IMG/VR virus record: IMGVR_UViG_3300035016_000032
Coordinates: 1 to 37,853 of that record
Strand: one strand, 5' to 3'
From: a virus
DNA: 37,853 bases
The notes under the pieces are model-generated. The model was given only the letters and a program-made list of their open reading frames with translations. It did not search any database and was not told the DNA's origin. The position numbers were made by a program, and so were the translations under genes. Below are positions 6,236-14,566 of this stretch, in pieces; the stretch's first letter is position 1; every line of letters begins with the position of its first letter.

Positions 6236-7261
6236 TCAGGCCGCTTGTCTCAGCGAAGCGAAATAGTCGATCCGCACCCGTTCGTGGCAGCGGCACATGA
6301 TGTCGATCGAGTGCGGGGCGTGCATGCTCGGCCCCGTTGGGGTGGCGAAAGGCTCTTTCCAGGCCCGGCCGTCCTTATTCATGCCCGGGATCATGCGGTG
6401 CGTTGAGCGCACCCGTTCATCCCGCGCCGTGAACCAGAACTTGCGGATTGAGCCTTCCTGGACGTTCCCGCGCTCGATGGCCTGGTCGTAGGCTTCGGTC
6501 TGTGCGGCGCCCAAGGCTCGGATCGTCTCGTTGCGTGAGATCACGTCGGCTCGGTATTTCAAGGCGCGAGAGGCATAGAGCGTGCGCAGCCTCGCCACCG
6601 TGTCGGCCGGCAGCGGCTTCCCTTCGCGGATGGCCTTCTCGATTGTCCGGTCGAAGCGCTTGTCCCTCAGCCCACGCTTGAGCGCGTTGCGCATCGCCTC
6701 CGGATCGCCGGACGTCAGTTCCTCGGCATAGGCGGCCACCCAGCGCTCCTGCTGGCTTGTAAGGCCTATGATGCCCCCCACCCGCTCGTTGCGTCCTGCG
6801 GGCATCCTACCGGCCAAGTCCAGGGCGACCGTGCGGGGGTTGAGCCCCCTTTCCAGCCCCGACGCCATGCTCTGCCGAATGGCCGTGCGCTGGTCCTCCA
6901 CGATCTCGCGCACAAGGGTTGAAGAGCGTTCCCTGGCCCACTCTTCGGCCCGCGGGTTCCTTACATCGAACCGAAAGCGCACCACGCCCCCAAGCGGCTC
7001 GCGAAGCGCGGGAATCGCCGTTTCCGTGGCCTTTCCACCGGCGTCAAAGCTTTGGGCGATCAGGCTGTCGAGGTCGCGGAAGTCGAGTTCGTCGATCCCC
7101 ACGGCCCTCACCGCGCCCTCGATGTCGCCGCGATCCAGAAGCTGGGCGACGGTTGAAATTTGCACCCGGTTTGCGATCTCGGCCACGGCGCGCAGGAAGG
7201 CATCCCGCAGGCGCGGCTCCCATTCCGCCGTGAGCGCGTCGAAGTCGAGGCCGCGGGCCAT
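6236..7261 (-). CDS. Minor head protein, phage Mu F/SPP1 gp7-like
   Basis: The 341-residue protein ends with the Mu F-like signature: SRNETIRALGAAQTEAYDQA, then KFWFTARDERVRSTHRMIPG and PHSIDIMCRCHERVRIDYF, a conserved Cys/His-containing end. Proteins of this class sit at or near the portal and are often injected or needed for head morphogenesis. In most phages the gene follows the portal gene; here it lies after the connector genes, a mild rearrangement. The N-terminal half is helical without other motifs. Confidence 0.8.
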   Translation of the reverse strand: MARGLDFDALTAEWEPRLRDAFLRAVAEIANRVQISTVAQLLDRGDIEGAVRAVGIDELDFRDLDSLIAQSFDAGGKATETAIPALREPLGGVVRFRFDVRNPRAEEWARERSSTLVREIVEDQRTAIRQSMASGLERGLNPRTVALDLAGRMPAGRNERVGGIIGLTSQQERWVAAYAEELTSGDPEAMRNALKRGLRDKRFDRTIEKAIREGKPLPADTVARLRTLYASRALKYRADVISRNETIRALGAAQTEAYDQAIERGNVQEGSIRKFWFTARDERVRSTHRMIPGMNKDGRAWKEPFATPTGPSMHAPHSIDIMCRCHERVRIDYFASLRQAA

Positions 7262-7486
7262 TCAGTCCTCGCCGAACACGATCTGGCGCTTGGCCTTCTC
7301 CATGAGGATCAACGTCTCGCCGGCATTGGCCGAGCCGCTCACCCAGAAGGAGCCGTCTTCGCACTCGGCAAGCACCGCAACGGTGGTGAAACCCTGCCCT
7401 TTGGCCTCTTCGAGGATCTTGTCAGGGTCGAAGCGAAAACCCTCGCCAACCACTTCAGGGACGAGCTCAACAACCTTCGCGGTCAT
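7262..7486 (-). CDS. Small conserved phage protein, unknown
   Basis: This 74-residue acidic protein (KILEEAKGQGFTTVAVLAEC, then EDGSFWVSGSANAGETLILM) looks like a compact alpha-beta fold. Its stop directly abuts the minor head gene, and its start overlaps the end of the upstream joining protein by one base. The second half, around a strand and GETL-LMEKAKR helix, resembles small proteins found in other rhizobial prophages. No function is assigned. Confidence 0.6.
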   Translation of the reverse strand: MTAKVVELVPEVVGEGFRFDPDKILEEAKGQGFTTVAVLAECEDGSFWVSGSANAGETLILMEKAKRQIVFGED

Positions 7487-7848
7487 CAGCGCACCTGCAG
7501 CTCAAACATCACCGCCTCACCCGCAGGCGCCAGCGTTTTGACCGAGATGATGGCGTGCTCTTGCTCGCCGATTAGTAGCGTGTCGCTGCTATCGGACGGC
7601 ATGATTTCAAGCCCTTGCGCCGACATCAGAACACGCTTGTCGAACTCTTGGATCGCCGTGCCCTGCCGGTCCTGGGCCGTGTAGTCGAAGACCGTGACGG
7701 TCACGGGGTGATCGCCTGGCGTGCCGGCAGTCTCGTTCCAGGGGTCGCCTGAGCCCTCCCCCGGTCGGCGGAGCACGGCGGCCTGCCCGAACCGCGTCAA
7801 CAGCCGGTCAGCCGTGGCGCGGGGCTTGGCGTAGTCGAAGGTGGTCAC
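7486..7848 (-). CDS. Head-tail connector/stopper protein
   Basis: The 120-residue protein (LTRFGQAAVLRRPGEGSGDP, a central strand region, and an EHAIISVKTLAPAGEAVMFE end) has the beta-barrel-like pattern of small head-completion proteins such as SPP1 gp16 or lambda FII relatives, which seal the connector after DNA packaging. The position between the DnaT-like connector gene and the minor head gene supports this. The overlap with the upstream gene is four bases. Confidence 0.65.
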   Translation of the reverse strand: MTTFDYAKPRATADRLLTRFGQAAVLRRPGEGSGDPWNETAGTPGDHPVTVTVFDYTAQDRQGTAIQEFDKRVLMSAQGLEIMPSDSSDTLLIGEQEHAIISVKTLAPAGEAVMFELQVR

Positions 7849-8330
7849 GCCCGCACCGGCCAGCTTGCCTGCGTGGAGGCATGAAGCGGCGAGGTGAGAA
7901 GCCCCGCCAAGAGCCCGTCGATCACCGCGATCACAGGCCGAACGTCATTGGCCGAGCCGCCCGCGAAGTACTCGGTCTCGATGACGTCGACCCGCTCGCG
8001 CTTCACGGCTTGCGCGGCGACAAAATCGGGCATGAGGGAGCTAGGCGACCGAAGCTCGCGCAATGCGGCCTCATACGTGGCGTGCTCCACCTCTGCCGGA
8101 ACTTCGTCCGAGGCGATGGCGTCGCCGTTCCCGTCCACGGCTCCAACGCGAGGCCACGCCAGCGCCTGGCCCCTGCCCCCAGCCTTGCGACCAGGAAACC
8201 GGCTGCCGTAAGTCCCGTCTATAAAAGCGGAGCCCCGCGTGAGCGCAGGCTCCACGTCTCCGGCCGGGACCGTGTAGCCCCGCGCCGTGCAGTAAGGCTG
8301 GAAGGCCGCAGCCGTGCCGTAGAACGCCAT
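7845..8330 (-). CDS. DnaT-like head-tail connector protein
   Basis: This 161-residue protein begins MAFYGTAAAFQPYCTARGYT, then AGDVEPALTRGSAFIDGTYG and EVEHATYEAALRELRSP, matching the phage protein family often labelled 'putative DnaT-like ssDNA-binding'. Despite that label the family sits in head-tail joining clusters and is expected to be a connector adaptor. The start codon overlaps nothing upstream; its end overlaps the next gene by four bases. Confidence 0.7.
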   Translation of the reverse strand: MAFYGTAAAFQPYCTARGYTVPAGDVEPALTRGSAFIDGTYGSRFPGRKAGGRGQALAWPRVGAVDGNGDAIASDEVPAEVEHATYEAALRELRSPSSLMPDFVAAQAVKRERVDVIETEYFAGGSANDVRPVIAVIDGLLAGLLTSPLHASTQASWPVRA

Positions 8331-8360
8331 GCGGCGGCCTCCCTATACCCTTTGCGCGGC

Positions 8361-9029
8361 TCAGGCTTCCCGGCGCTTCAGCTCTGCCTCGATTGCCGCG
8401 TTCGCGTCGTCGCTGTTCTTGACCGGCGTGGTGGCGAACTGGGCGGCAAGCGAGCGACGCTCGGGCCATGGCAGATCCTGCCAGTTTTCGGGGATCTCCG
8501 CGCTTGAGGCCCCGTCGGCGGGAGGTTCGACCGGCTGATTGCCGCGCGTGATCTTCGCCGGCGCGGCGGTGGGGGCGGGCTGCTGCATCGGCGAAACCAC
8601 GCCGGCCTCCTCCGCAGTCTGCGCGGGCTCGCCGGCTTCTGTGGAGTTGGAGGAGTCGATCCCAACGCCGCCGGTGCCGGCAACCTCCGAATTGATGGCG
8701 AAATTGCCGGAACGATCCGCGAGGGGCGCGGCCTGGCCTTCCGGGTCAATCGGCAACCTCACCGCGTTCAGCTCGTCGAGCCGTTCAGCGGATTCAGTCT
8801 CGGCCTGGGCCGCCTGTTCCGCCGCTTCGGCGCGAGCATCCGGCCCGTACGGGCTGCGGAGCTGACGGCCACGCATGATGTTGGCCATGGACTCGTCACG
8901 GCGCGAGATGGCTTCGGCCGTCGCCTGCTCTTCGAGAAGCAGGCGCTCGGCGTTCCGCGGCAGGGCCGCCGCCGTCTGAGCCTCGCGCAGAACGCGGTCG
9001 AGATCGGCGCTGGTTTCTGCATTTGCCAT
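8361..9029 (-). CDS. Capsid-region protein, helical and disordered
   Basis: The 222-residue protein is Ala/Glu-rich and helical for residues 1-90 (LLLEEQATAEAISRRDESMA), then low-complexity with Pro/Ala/Ser, and ends with a conserved-looking domain (PENWQDLPWPERRSLAAQFA, then an ANAAIEAELKRREA helix). It lies just downstream of the major capsid gene. A head decoration or internal head protein is possible from position; no family is recognised. Confidence 0.6.
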   Translation of the reverse strand: MANAETSADLDRVLREAQTAAALPRNAERLLLEEQATAEAISRRDESMANIMRGRQLRSPYGPDARAEAAEQAAQAETESAERLDELNAVRLPIDPEGQAAPLADRSGNFAINSEVAGTGGVGIDSSNSTEAGEPAQTAEEAGVVSPMQQPAPTAAPAKITRGNQPVEPPADGASSAEIPENWQDLPWPERRSLAAQFATTPVKNSDDANAAIEAELKRREA

Positions 9030-9089
9030 TGGAGGGTCTCCTGTTCGTTTGGGGGAAGAGGGAGCCGAGGCGATCCCCGGCTATCCCCA

Positions 9090-10124
9090 TCATCCGTTGG
9101 TGGTCACCGCGACGAGCCGAACGAGCTTCGGGTCGTAAACCCGCGTCCAGTTGGCAGCCGTGGCGAGCTCAGCATCGGTAACGCCTGCCGCCGAGGCCGG
9201 TGTGCCCGTGAAGGCGATGCCGCGGGGGTGCATGACCCAGTGGCGGCGATACCAGACTGTCTCAATGCCCTCGCCGTTGCCGGCGGCCTCGAGGCGTTCG
9301 ATGCCCACCGGGTTCTGCGGACCGCCATCTCCCGTCGCTTCCGCGTAGCCGATCGAGCCGTTGGCAAAGAGGTAGCTCGTGTAGACGTAGCCACTGGTTG
9401 TGCCGGCGCGGCGCGGCAAGTCATCGGAGTAGATGACGCGCTTACCCTGCCAGTACGGGATCAGGAAGTTCGGGTCGTTGGGCCCCATCGCGGCCGGGTT
9501 CTCCCGCCATTCGATCGAGCCTGCCGCGACCCAGTTCCAGAAGATGCGCGAGTGAACGGCAATGGCGACGAGGGTGCCGCCGCGGTCGCCGAGCAGCGCA
9601 TGAGCGTTGGCCGCCACATCGGGGTCGAGGGTGACGGCATTGGCGCCCGCGCTGCCGGCCGGGTCCTCGTGCGCCGCAGGGAGAACGTTGCCTGCCATGG
9701 ACGCGGCGGCGAAGATGCCGTTAAGGATCGAGATCATGATCCTCTGTTCCTCGCCGACCCAGTAGGAGCCGATTTGGCGGGCAACTTCGGTGAGCGGGTC
9801 TTCGCCGATCAGCGAGCCGACGAGATCGGCGGACTGGACGCCGATGTTGCGCCGGATCTTGCGCGCCATGTCCTGCCCTTGAGTGAGCTTCTTCGGCGTG
9901 GCGGTCTGCGCCGGGTCGTCGGTCGAGACGTTGGAAGGCCCCGTCAGAGGGTTCCAGAACGGCATCTGAACGATGTCGCCGGGGCCATTCGCAAACCGCT
10001 GAACCATTGGATCGGCCACCGCGATTCCGGATGTCCGGAGAAGCGACTGGGCAACGATTTCCGCGCGCGCAGTTGGGAGAAAGAGCGGGCCGTAGATGAC
10101 GTCCGCGAGGCGAGTCGTCGCCAT
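9090..10124 (-). CDS. Major capsid protein
   Basis: The 344-residue product (MATTRLADVIYGPLFLPTAR, then FANGPGDIVQMPFWNPLTG) belongs to the HK97-fold coat protein type seen with DUF4055 portals. A helix-rich middle (YWVGEEQRIMISILNGIFAA) and a P-domain-like beta region follow, with a short C-terminal strand. It is preceded by a scaffold gene and followed by connector genes, as expected. GAAAGGA lies eight bases before the ATG at 10124. No cleaved delta domain is evident because a separate scaffold gene exists. Confidence 0.85.
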   Translation of the reverse strand: MATTRLADVIYGPLFLPTARAEIVAQSLLRTSGIAVADPMVQRFANGPGDIVQMPFWNPLTGPSNVSTDDPAQTATPKKLTQGQDMARKIRRNIGVQSADLVGSLIGEDPLTEVARQIGSYWVGEEQRIMISILNGIFAAASMAGNVLPAAHEDPAGSAGANAVTLDPDVAANAHALLGDRGGTLVAIAVHSRIFWNWVAAGSIEWRENPAAMGPNDPNFLIPYWQGKRVIYSDDLPRRAGTTSGYVYTSYLFANGSIGYAEATGDGGPQNPVGIERLEAAGNGEGIETVWYRRHWVMHPRGIAFTGTPASAAGVTDAELATAANWTRVYDPKLVRLVAVTTNG

Positions 10125-10139
10125 GGCGTGGTTCCTTTC

Positions 10140-10175
10140 AAGGGATGGGTTGGGGTCTGGGATCAGCCATCCCTT
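10140..10175 (-). other. Hairpin between scaffold and capsid genes
   Basis: AAGGGATGG (10140-10148) and CCATCCCTT (10167-10175) are perfect complements separated by 18 bases. The hairpin lies in the 102-base gap between the scaffold stop and the major capsid start, about 15 bases upstream of the capsid ATG. There is no T run, so it is not a standard terminator. It could be an RNA-processing or stability element that raises capsid over scaffold output. Confidence 0.4.
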
Positions 10176-10226
10176 CGGGCCCGGCTGCTTTGGCTGGTGG
10201 CGTCCTCGACGCCGGTAGGCGGGTGG

Positions 10227-11009
10227 TTACCAGTAGGGCTTCACGCCCACGCTCTCGGCCATTTGACGAGCCTTGGCGTCGTTTGCGACGATCAGCTCCT
10301 GCTGCTTCGTCTTGTTCGGGTTCTTGGGATCGAACGGGTTCTCGCCGAAGGTCCGGCCGTTGCCGCCCTTGGCGTCCCCGCCTGTGGCCTTGGCGATGAA
10401 GGGCTTCCCTTCATCCTCGCCGGCCCACTTCTTCACGTAGTCGGTGAGAGGCGTCCGGTCGTTCACGCCGTCATCGGCGAAAACCTCAACGTCATCGTCT
10501 TCCTCGACGAGCTTGATCTGCCCCTTTTCCTTCAGAAGCGCCTTGGCCGCGGGCAGGAACTGCTTGTCCACGCCGGCATCGAGCAAAGCCTTGGTCAAAC
10601 CCTCATCGATCTTCGTGCGACGCAGGGATTTCTCCAGTTTGGCGGCGCGGTCTTCGAGCTTCTGGCGATCCTTCGCGAACTTGGCCTCGAGCTGCGTCTT
10701 CTGCGCGTTGAGGCGCTCGTCGAGCTTCGGCGGCTCCTTGCCTTCGGCTTGCTGACGTAGCGCCTCGTAGGCATCTGCGTCGAAGTCATCCGGCAGTCCC
10801 TCCAGCCGCTCCTTGGCGGAGGCAAGCTCCGTGCTGAGCGTGCGGTTGGTCTGCTTCTGCCGCTCGTGCGCCGACTTCAGGTTCACCACGGCAGGGTGAT
10901 CGTTGACCCCATCGAGGTCGAGAACGAACTTGCCGTCGATCTCCTTGTATTCGCCACGTAGTGCCTCGGACACCTCGTCGAGGTTGTCGATAATCGTCTT
11001 AAGAGCCAT
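10227..11009 (-). CDS. Capsid scaffolding protein
   Basis: This 260-residue acidic protein has a long coiled-coil region (about 45-150, for example LNAQKTQLEAKFAKDRQKLE) and an acidic stretch (EEDDDVEVF), followed by a Gly/Asn-rich basic tail near the C-terminus (KTKQQELIVANDAKARQMAE). This is the usual composition of phage scaffold proteins, which direct procapsid assembly and bind coat protein through the C-terminus. The gene lies directly before the major capsid gene. The start has GGAGGCGAG about eight bases upstream. Confidence 0.8.
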   Translation of the reverse strand: MALKTIIDNLDEVSEALRGEYKEIDGKFVLDLDGVNDHPAVVNLKSAHERQKQTNRTLSTELASAKERLEGLPDDFDADAYEALRQQAEGKEPPKLDERLNAQKTQLEAKFAKDRQKLEDRAAKLEKSLRRTKIDEGLTKALLDAGVDKQFLPAAKALLKEKGQIKLVEEDDDVEVFADDGVNDRTPLTDYVKKWAGEDEGKPFIAKATGGDAKGGNGRTFGENPFDPKNPNKTKQQELIVANDAKARQMAESVGVKPYW

Positions 11010-11049
11010 CGGCTCGCCTCCTGGGTTGCGTCAGGCCTCGCCCGACATG

Positions 11050-11071
11050 AAAAACCCGCCTATGCGGCGGG
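11050..11071 (-). terminator. Intrinsic terminator at the end of the portal gene
   Basis: On the minus strand CCCGCC pairs with GGCGGG across the loop GCATA and is followed directly by TTTTT. The portal stop codon TAG overlaps the loop and second arm, so the hairpin is partly coding. A six-pair GC stem with a five-T tail is a credible rho-independent terminator. It lies inside the late operon, between packaging genes and capsid genes. Confidence 0.65.
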
Positions 11072-12451
11072 CTGATTGGCTGGCGGTGGGAGCAGGCCAC
11101 TGACTTCGGTCAAGTCCTCCCGCACCATCTCCTTGTCCATCAGCGCGAGCTCGGCTTCGTGGTCGCGCTCGGCAGAGGCCACCTCCCCGCGCTGTAGGTT
11201 CTCATAGAGGGTCTGGTAGGAGATCGCGTTGTTCTGCCAGAGCGCCACGAGCTTGTTGGCTTCCTCGGGGCTCAGTGTGGCGTCCACGAAGGAGAGGTTC
11301 GGCTTGACCACCACCGAGGCGGGATCGAGCCCCATCATCACCGCGACGTGCCGCAGCCCCTTCTCCAACCCTTGGGCGCTCGCCTGGGCGATGGAAACGA
11401 GAGTGGCCGTCTGAGCCGCATACCGGATGCGAAGGGCGTCCCCGCTCTCCGCGGTCTTCTTCTCGGCATCGAACAGCCTGGCGCCCGCCGCCGCCGCGTT
11501 CTGCCGCTCGTCCAGAATGGCGGTGCGGTGTGCCGCGATGCCAGTGCCGGCCGGGCCGACATACTTGGCGTCCGCCTGCTTGCCGTCGCCCTCGGGTTTG
11601 ATCGATACCACCACCCCGGCACCCACGGCCGAGGGAGCATCCCCGCCGAACACGAAGAGCGTTTCCTGCCCCGTCATGTAGAGCTGGTGACGATAGTCGG
11701 CGTCGAGGCGGTAGATCGCCAGGGCAGCACGGGCCACGCCGATCAAGGGTGGCTCGTCCACGCTCACGGACAGATCTCGTGAGCCGATCACCACGAACGG
11801 AATGGCGTCGAGCGTTCCTCCACCCCGGGCGGTCGGTTGCGCCCCGGCTTCGTTCTTCGCCTCGTTGTCGTAAGTCTCGACCTCGTAGCGTCCTTCGGTC
11901 AGCCGCAGCACGCGGTGGCGCTTGACGGCCTTCCACTCGAAGTCGTCGCGCTCGAGCCCGCTTTCGTCGAGCACGAAGAAGTCCCGCTCGTCTGCCCAGT
12001 TGATGACGCACTCGGCCGTGTAGCCGGCGAGGAACGGCAGATCAGAGCCTTCCGCCGCAGCGTCCGCCAGGAGCCCGTAGCGGCCCGTCAGAAGAAGCTC
12101 TCCGGTGATCCGGCGGTGAAGAGCCTCCAAGGGCAGCCCGTCTCGTGTCGCGCGCTCCCAGAGGCCTTCCATGGCGTCCGGCATGTCGATCTGCGCTTCG
12201 GTGCGGTGGATCACGCCGACCATGCCGCGAACGGTGGGGGCGAGAAGGTCGGGGAATTGCGCTCGGGTCTGATAGGCCCGATACATCGCCGCGCCGCTGT
12301 CCAACTGGGCACGGAAGCCCGACGGCATCGGCAGGTACTTGTCGCCCTGCCCCTTCACGTCTTGCTCGCCGCGGGCGGCATGGCGAAGCATCGCCCATTC
12401 CGCCGCCCGATCGGTCCAATCGGGATGCTTGTCGCTTACCTTGCCGGCCAC
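11060..12451 (-). CDS. Portal protein (DUF4055 type)
   Basis: The 463-residue protein begins MAGKVSDKHPDWTDRAAEWA and includes GDKYLPMPSGFRAQ and RGMVGVIHRTEAQIDMP, the features of DUF4055 portal proteins. A dodecamer of this protein forms the head vertex through which DNA is packaged and ejected. A C-terminal helical crown region follows (residues about 330-450). It is downstream of terL by two bases, the standard order. Length is normal for the family. Confidence 0.85.
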   Translation of the reverse strand: MAGKVSDKHPDWTDRAAEWAMLRHAARGEQDVKGQGDKYLPMPSGFRAQLDSGAAMYRAYQTRAQFPDLLAPTVRGMVGVIHRTEAQIDMPDAMEGLWERATRDGLPLEALHRRITGELLLTGRYGLLADAAAEGSDLPFLAGYTAECVINWADERDFFVLDESGLERDDFEWKAVKRHRVLRLTEGRYEVETYDNEAKNEAGAQPTARGGGTLDAIPFVVIGSRDLSVSVDEPPLIGVARAALAIYRLDADYRHQLYMTGQETLFVFGGDAPSAVGAGVVVSIKPEGDGKQADAKYVGPAGTGIAAHRTAILDERQNAAAAGARLFDAEKKTAESGDALRIRYAAQTATLVSIAQASAQGLEKGLRHVAVMMGLDPASVVVKPNLSFVDATLSPEEANKLVALWQNNAISYQTLYENLQRGEVASAERDHEAELALMDKEMVREDLTEVSGLLPPPANQPAA

Positions 12452-12452
12452 G

Positions 12453-13994
12453 TCAGAACATCCCGACGACGGTGGAAGTCGTGGTCTGCGCCGGCCGCTT
12501 CAACAATCGCCCGAACGCGCCGGAGCTGGCGTCGACCTGATCCTTGAACGTGCCGCCCGGAAAGAGACAGAGCTCGTCGAGGTAGTCGGCATTCCAGTCG
12601 CCTTGCACGATGAACACGTTGCCTGCCTCGCATTGAGCCGCGAAGGGCTCGGCTCTCGTCACCTTGTCGCCAGTTTCCGGCTCGGCGCGGACATTCCAGC
12701 CGGCGAGCATCGAAACGAAGTCACGCGCCTGCACCTTGCCGGCTTGGCCGGGATCTTGGGGCAGGCTGATTTCCACCGTGCGCCCATCCGTTTCCGCGAT
12801 GCTCTTGATGAGCACGCGAACCTCGTTGCCTTCGGACTGCGTCTTGGCGACGTGGCCGACGATGAACCGCCCGTCCGGCGCCCTGCCCAGTTTCACGCCT
12901 GCCGTCCGAGCTGCATTGGACTTGGCGGTTGCCGCCAGATCCCAATGCCGAACCCACCGGGTTCCCTGCGGTGCGGAGCCGATGAACTTGCCCTCGAACC
13001 ATTCCCGCTTAAACAGCCCGCCCTCTCTCGGCACCGGGCGCTGCTGAAATTGTCCTGCCACCGCATAGGAGCCCATCGGCACCTTGTCGCGGTCAACCAC
13101 CTCCCGCGGGAAGCGCTCGGGAAAGAGCAGTTCGCCCTCGTAGGTGCGCGGATCGGTGAAGCCGATGGAGGTATGGCACCGGCGCTCCGGCTCAAACTCC
13201 ATCGGCAGCATCAGGTGCTCGTAGCCGAGGTGAAGCTTGATCGCCTGGCCGGACACATCGTCCTCGTGCAGCCTTTGCATGATCACGACGATTGCCGAGG
13301 TTTGAGGATCGACCAAACGGGACGGGACCGATTCCCGGAAGATGCGCGTGGTCCGCGCCCTCTCTGCTGGGCTTTCCGCCGTCTCTGTCGAATGCGGATC
13401 GTCGATGATGACGCGATGCCCGCGACCGCCGGTGAGCGAGGCGAAGGGAACACCCTCGCGAAATCCTGTGGCCGTGTTGGCGAACGATGCCTCGCCGGCC
13501 CGAACAAGCTGCACCTCCGGCCAGAGCGAGGTGAACCACTCGCTCGACACCAGATCCCGCATGCGCCGGCTGTCGCGCTTCACGTAGCCCTCGGAATAGG
13601 AGGTTGTAAGATAGCGCAGCCGGGCCAGACCCTTCGGACCCCATTCCCACGCCGGCCACAGAACCGACGCCAGCAGCGACTTCATCGTGCCGGGCGGAAT
13701 GTTGATCAGGAGGCGGGTGATCCGGCCGTCCGTGATCGCCTCCATGTGCATGCAAAGGGCGTCGACGTGCCAGCCATGGACGTAGCGGTTGCCGGGCTCC
13801 AGCACATGCCATGCCTCCCGCACGAATCCCGCAAGCGTCTGGCACCGGGCCCGGATGCGCTCAGCGTCTCGGCTGACCCTCTCCCTTTCCGCCTCAGCCG
13901 CTCGCCTGGCCCTCTCCGCCCGGATCAGGCGCATCATCGTCGCCGGGTCCGGCAAGCGGGCCGAAGATGCTTTCAAGTTGATCGAGCTGGTCAC
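12453..13994 (-). CDS. terL: Terminase large subunit
   Basis: This is the ATP-driven packaging motor and nuclease. The ATPase domain has a Walker A-like NIPPGTMKS (98-106) and Walker B VIIDDP (195-200); the nuclease domain starts near HWDLAAT (350-356). It recognises the portal and cuts concatemeric phage DNA. The GTG at 13994 would overlap terS by 101 bases; an ATG pair at 13937/13934 is an alternative start that loses only a charged N-terminal tail. The length (513, or about 494) fits the family. Confidence 0.9.
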   Translation of the reverse strand: MTSSINLKASSARLPDPATMMRLIRAERARRAAEAERERVSRDAERIRARCQTLAGFVREAWHVLEPGNRYVHGWHVDALCMHMEAITDGRITRLLINIPPGTMKSLLASVLWPAWEWGPKGLARLRYLTTSYSEGYVKRDSRRMRDLVSSEWFTSLWPEVQLVRAGEASFANTATGFREGVPFASLTGGRGHRVIIDDPHSTETAESPAERARTTRIFRESVPSRLVDPQTSAIVVIMQRLHEDDVSGQAIKLHLGYEHLMLPMEFEPERRCHTSIGFTDPRTYEGELLFPERFPREVVDRDKVPMGSYAVAGQFQQRPVPREGGLFKREWFEGKFIGSAPQGTRWVRHWDLAATAKSNAARTAGVKLGRAPDGRFIVGHVAKTQSEGNEVRVLIKSIAETDGRTVEISLPQDPGQAGKVQARDFVSMLAGWNVRAEPETGDKVTRAEPFAAQCEAGNVFIVQGDWNADYLDELCLFPGGTFKDQVDASSGAFGRLLKRPAQTTTSTVVGMF

Positions 13995-14295
13995 CGGATA
14001 GCTTCGTCAGATCCACGATGGGAATGGGCCCGCCATTGGGGCCTGAGTGCTTCACCGCCTGGGAAGGACGACCGAAGCCGCGGTCGAGCAGGGCATTCGC
14101 TGCCGCCACCCTGGCACCCTCGCTTTCGCCCTTCTGCGCCACCTCAGCGAGCGTCTTCATCGCGACTTCGGCATAGGACTGAGCGAGTTCGGTGATGTTC
14201 GCCTTGAGGGCCTTGGTGGCCCGGTTGCGCGCCCCCTGTGGGCGACCGGCCCCCGGCCTCTTGCCACCGTGGCTTATTGCTGCGCTTGATTTCAT
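13894..14295 (-). CDS. terS: Terminase small subunit
   Basis: This 133-residue protein starts with the GGKRPGAGRPQGARNRAT motif common to many phage small terminases, followed by a helical region that would form the oligomer core (ITELAQSYAEVAMKTLAEVA) and a disordered acidic end. It binds the packaging start site and loads the large subunit. Its 3' end overlaps terL. Only 24 bases separate its ATG from the divergent plus-strand gene at 14320. Confidence 0.75.
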   Translation of the reverse strand: MKSSAAISHGGKRPGAGRPQGARNRATKALKANITELAQSYAEVAMKTLAEVAQKGESEGARVAAANALLDRGFGRPSQAVKHSGPNGGPIPIVDLTKLSGDQLDQLESIFGPLAGPGDDDAPDPGGEGQASG

Positions 14296-14319
14296 CTTGA
14301 TTTTTCAGAGGAGGCCGAG

Positions 14320-14523
14320 ATGGCTCAGTATCAGGTGTTCTGGACGGCTCCCGGCGACGATCCGAAAAGCACCACAATCGAGGATGAGCGTAACCTTCGA
14401 GGCCTAGGCATCACCCTCCGAGACGAAGGTTGTTTGATCACGCGCGAAGCCCCCGGACGGCTCCATCAAGGCCGCGAATTGCTGATTCCAGCATCAGCCA
14501 TAAAGATGATCATCCCATTCTGA
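14320..14523 (+). CDS. Small hypothetical protein divergent from terS
   Basis: This 67-residue protein (MAQYQVFWTAPGDDPKSTTI, then ITREAPGRLHQGRELLIPAS) appears to be a small beta-rich fold with no recognised family. AGAGGAGG lies five bases before the ATG, a strong ribosome-binding site. Its start region faces the terminase start, so regulatory sequences for one gene must lie within the other or overlap. Confidence 0.6.
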   Translation: MAQYQVFWTAPGDDPKSTTIEDERNLRGLGITLRDEGCLITREAPGRLHQGRELLIPASAIKMIIPF

Positions 14524-14566
14524 GCCCACCCCAGCGGACCGCTCGCTTCCCACCCGGGCTAGGGCC

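Noticed and set aside
9228-10760. A 510-codon plus-strand open frame opposite the capsid and scaffold genes
   Set aside because: It is antisense to the major capsid and scaffold genes, with no motif and no ribosome-binding site.
12339-14195. A 618-codon plus-strand open frame opposite the terminase and portal genes
   Set aside because: It is the complement of well-supported terL and portal genes. The length is expected from high GC content, and the composition (His/Arg/Pro-rich) is that of a shadow.
14270-14290. A further CI-type operator at a TTGCCA near the terS start
   Set aside because: It reads TTGCCACCGTGGCTT, with wrong spacing and a poor second half; it lies in coding sequence and is a chance match.
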